Assembly: GCA_900547135.1 (NCBI GenBank)
Contig: URFJ01000014.1
Coordinates: 1-23,426 of the forward strand
DNA: 23,426 nucleotides
Source: an uncultured Eubacteriales bacterium
Lineage (GTDB): Bacteria > Bacillota > Clostridia > Christensenellales > CAG-138
Direction of reading: 5' to 3'
The position numbers were made by a program, and so were the translations under genes. This document shows positions 21,018-23,426 of the stretch, piece by piece. Under the pieces are notes generated by a model. That model was not told the origin of the DNA and searched no databases. It saw only the letters and a list, made by a program, of their open reading frames with translations. Numbering within the stretch: position 1 is the first letter of the stretch; each line of letters opens with the position of its first letter.

Positions 21018-23426
21018 ATGAAAGCAAGAAAACTTATAGCAATGCTGTTGTCCATGCTCATGCTGCTTTCAGCGGCGGCCATGGCTAGCGGCGGCATGGA
21101 GGATCCAAACCAGACAAATCTGTACGGATATGCCACATACAACTTTTTAGGCTCGCACATAGGAGTATCGGATGTAGAATCATGGGCATATTTTAATTCT
21201 CAGGCTCCGCAGACGGTCGTTACCCTTGGCAGCCGTATGAATTATCAATTTTTTGCGGGCGACGTAAGGGACGGCATTGTATACGCGTACCAGAGAAGGG
21301 AGTCTGAGACCGGCGGGAAAAATGTCGACGATTTTTATTCCTTTAATACGGAAACCTGGACAGGAGCAAAGTTGGGGGAGTGCCCTGATAACCTATATGT
21401 AATAGATATGGCGTATGCCGAGGATGTTGATATAATGTACGCGCTGGTTATAAATTCGGATGACGCGCGTCATCACCTCATGTCTGTAAATCTGGCGAAC
21501 GGCTCGTTGACAGAGCTTATGGACGTAACCGGTATTGCCCCAGGGATTGTTTCAGGACTTGCGTATCTTGGCAATGGGGTATTCATGAGCTTTGACAGCC
21601 ATACCGGACACTCCGTATCGTTTAACCTTGACGGGAATGTAAACACGCTCTCGTATGTTTATCACACCAATATGTACGGCTGCAACTCCATGACCTACAG
21701 CGCGGCGTCTGACACTGTATATGCATCGATGTGCTATTTAAACGGCGATACAGAGAGCAGGCTTTTTGCCATTGACCCTGTTACCGGTAGCGGCGAGTAC
21801 ATCGGTAATATAGGCCCAGGCTACGGCATCCAGGTTGTGGCGCTGTTTACCATGGACGAAGCGCCGGATATAGATATACCCGACCCTGAGGAGTTTAATG
21901 GCGCATTGAATGTGGACGGCGGACAGCTTAACTTCAACAACGACCCGTCAACGCCCTGGACTATCGAAACTTCAGGTGGAAGAACCTACGCAGCATCTGA
22001 TATTGCGGGGCAGCATAATGTGTCGTCATCCGTAACAGCAAACTTTTATGGGCTTGAAGCGGGGCAGACGCTTTCTTTTGATTGGAAGGTTTCGAGCGAA
22101 GCGTCATACGATCTGCTGAATTTTTACGTCAACGGCGTATCCCATGGACGAATAGGCGGTAATGTAGACTGGACTAGCGTCAGCTACACCGTCCCAGTGG
22201 ACGGCGACTATATATTCAAATGGACATATTCAAAGGATGCGAGCGTAAGCTCCGGCGAGGACAAGGGTTTTATCGACAATATCGCGCTTACAGGTGAACT
22301 TCCGGACGACGAACCGGTCAATCCGGGCGGATCGACTGAGTTTGATGTGGCGCTTAACGCAGAAGGCGGGGATCTAAGGTTTGTAAACAACCTCAATTAT
22401 CCATGGGCGGTTGACAGGACCTCGGACGCGGGAAGGATTTCAGCGAAGTCCATGATAGAGGGAAGAAATGTAATATACACTCACTTCTATACTGAGGTAA
22501 ACGGCATGGAGGCGGGACAGGCGCTTAGGTTCGAATGGAAAGCTTCCAGCGAGTTTTTAAACGACTGCCTTTCATTCTGGGTAAACAACCGCAGAGTCGA
22601 AAGCCTAAGCGGAGTAACGGGATGGGAAACTGTCGTGTATGAAATCCCGGAAAACGGCGACTATACGTTCAGCTGGCGCTATGAAAAGGACGTCGAGGGA
22701 GCTGGCGGAAGTGACTGCGGCTGGATAGACAACGTGGAGGTGCTTTATGATTACGAGCCTGTGCCTACGATAGCGCCTGGGCCTTCCCAGGAGGATTTTG
22801 ACGCAGCCATAAACGCAGAGGGCGAAGCCAGAAGCTTTGAAAACGATGTGGCCCATCAATGGATACTTGATTCGACGCAAGACGGGCGGATATCGGTTAA
22901 GTCGGATACCGCCGGCGTAGCGGGAGCGGAAACCGAGTTTACAATCGATATGGGAAGCATACCTGCCGGCTCTACCGTAGAGTTTGATTGGAAGATAAGC
23001 TCTGAAACAGGATGGGATAGGCTATGCTTTACCGTAAACGGGATTACGTACAGGGTAATATCGGGCGAAGCGGACTGGACCCGCCAAAGCTTTGAGGTTG
23101 AGTCTGAGGGCCAGTATGTATTCGGCTGGAAATACGAGAAAAACTATTTCGACGATGAAGGTCAGGATACCGGATGGATTGATAATGTTAAGATAACCGT
23201 CCCAGGCGGTCCGGTCGATACATATACGGTTACCTTTGTTGACGGCGTGACAGGCGGCATAATCGGCACGGACGAGGTTCTCCCTGGCGAACCCGCCGTT
23301 GCTCCGGAACCGCCTGAGCATGACAACGGGATCATGCCGTATATCTTCATGGGTTGGGACGCCGATTTTTCAGCGGTAAACAGCGATATGACGGTTACGG
23401 CTCAATACCTGCTTGTGGGCGATGTA
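21018..23426 (+). CDS. large secreted repeat protein (3' end outside window)
   Basis: An open frame of 803 codons that runs off the window. Residues 1-24 are a signal peptide (MKARK, then a Leu/Met-rich core ending AAAMAS). Residues 25-280 form a beta-rich domain with repeated patterns such as YSFNTETWTGAKLGECPDNL and LFAIDPVTGSGEYIG, as in WD/kelch-like or LVIVD-type propellers. Three repeats of about 150 residues follow, starting near 292, 441 and 593. Each has ALNAEGGxLxF, EAGQxLxFDWKxSSE, FxVNG, DWxxVxYxVPxDGDYxFxWxYxKD and GWIDNVxL, a jelly-roll type layout. From 732 an InlB/Listeria-Bacteroides B-repeat begins (TVTFVDG, YIFMGWDADF, MTVTAQY). AGGAGG precedes the ATG. It is probably a cell-surface or adhesion protein; the exact role is unknown. 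Confidence 0.9.
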   Translation, partial: MKARKLIAMLLSMLMLLSAAAMASGGMEDPNQTNLYGYATYNFLGSHIGVSDVESWAYFNSQAPQTVVTLGSRMNYQFFAGDVRDGIVYAYQRRESETGGKNVDDFYSFNTETWTGAKLGECPDNLYVIDMAYAEDVDIMYALVINSDDARHHLMSVNLANGSLTELMDVTGIAPGIVSGLAYLGNGVFMSFDSHTGHSVSFNLDGNVNTLSYVYHTNMYGCNSMTYSAASDTVYASMCYLNGDTESRLFAIDPVTGSGEYIGNIGPGYGIQVVALFTMDEAPDIDIPDPEEFNGALNVDGGQLNFNNDPSTPWTIETSGGRTYAASDIAGQHNVSSSVTANFYGLEAGQTLSFDWKVSSEASYDLLNFYVNGVSHGRIGGNVDWTSVSYTVPVDGDYIFKWTYSKDASVSSGEDKGFIDNIALTGELPDDEPVNPGGSTEFDVALNAEGGDLRFVNNLNYPWAVDRTSDAGRISAKSMIEGRNVIYTHFYTEVNGMEAGQALRFEWKASSEFLNDCLSFWVNNRRVESLSGVTGWETVVYEIPENGDYTFSWRYEKDVEGAGGSDCGWIDNVEVLYDYEPVPTIAPGPSQEDFDAAINAEGEARSFENDVAHQWILDSTQDGRISVKSDTAGVAGAETEFTIDMGSIPAGSTVEFDWKISSETGWDRLCFTVNGITYRVISGEADWTRQSFEVESEGQYVFGWKYEKNYFDDEGQDTGWIDNVKITVPGGPVDTYTVTFVDGVTGGIIGTDEVLPGEPAVAPEPPEHDNGIMPYIFMGWDADFSAVNSDMTVTAQYLLVGDV

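Overview
The window looks like chromosomal DNA of a Gram-positive, low-to-moderate GC bacterium of the class Clostridia (Bacillota). Evidence: strong AGGAGG-type ribosome binding sites, sigma-A promoters often with an extended -10, a CIRCE heat-shock operator, a walJ-rlmH gene order, an Lsa/CplR-type ABC-F gene, a cobalamin riboswitch, and remnants of a DUF6320-like gene. I cannot place it to genus; neither phage genes nor an insertion sequence is visible.

Layout. 1-145: a possible gene remnant and a terminator. 182-844: hsp20 with a sigma-A promoter overlapped by a CIRCE operator, then a terminator. 845-1249: two tandem 110/111-bp copies of a hairpin-rich element, the second ending in a terminator-like stem and T-run, then a promoter for a Nudix hydrolase (1250-1759). 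1934-3751 (-): membrane-anchored cell-wall hydrolase with four peptidoglycan-binding domains and an NlpC/P60 domain. 3996-7141 (-): apparent operon walJ, CPBP-family membrane protease, rlmH, ProX-type tRNA-editing deacylase. 7285-9035 (+): ABC-F ribosome protection gene behind a 250-nt leader with a six-codon peptide and mutually exclusive stems. 9263-12351 (-): B12-type importer btuFCD behind a cobalamin riboswitch. 12453-15817 (+): glnS and gltX, ending at a terminator. 15866-17037 (-): decayed genes, an acetyltransferase-like fragment and a DUF6320-like membrane protein, both frameshifted. 17208-19754 (+): corA, a small FmdB-type zinc-ribbon protein and murA. 19991-20842: an AT-richer ANT(6)-type aminoglycoside adenylyltransferase. 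20931 to the end: a large secreted protein with three related beta-rich repeats and the start of an InlB-type B-repeat, running off the window.

Themes. Much of the window serves the cell envelope (NlpC/P60 hydrolase, walJ, CPBP protease, murA, secreted repeat protein) and translation (rlmH, ProX, glnS, gltX, ABC-F). Control is visible at RNA level twice: the cobalamin riboswitch and the ABC-F attenuator. The latter is the best candidate for an undescribed regulatory device: the leader codons lie in one arm of a 13-bp stem whose other arm can alternatively disrupt the terminator. The tandem repeat upstream of the Nudix gene is the second candidate.
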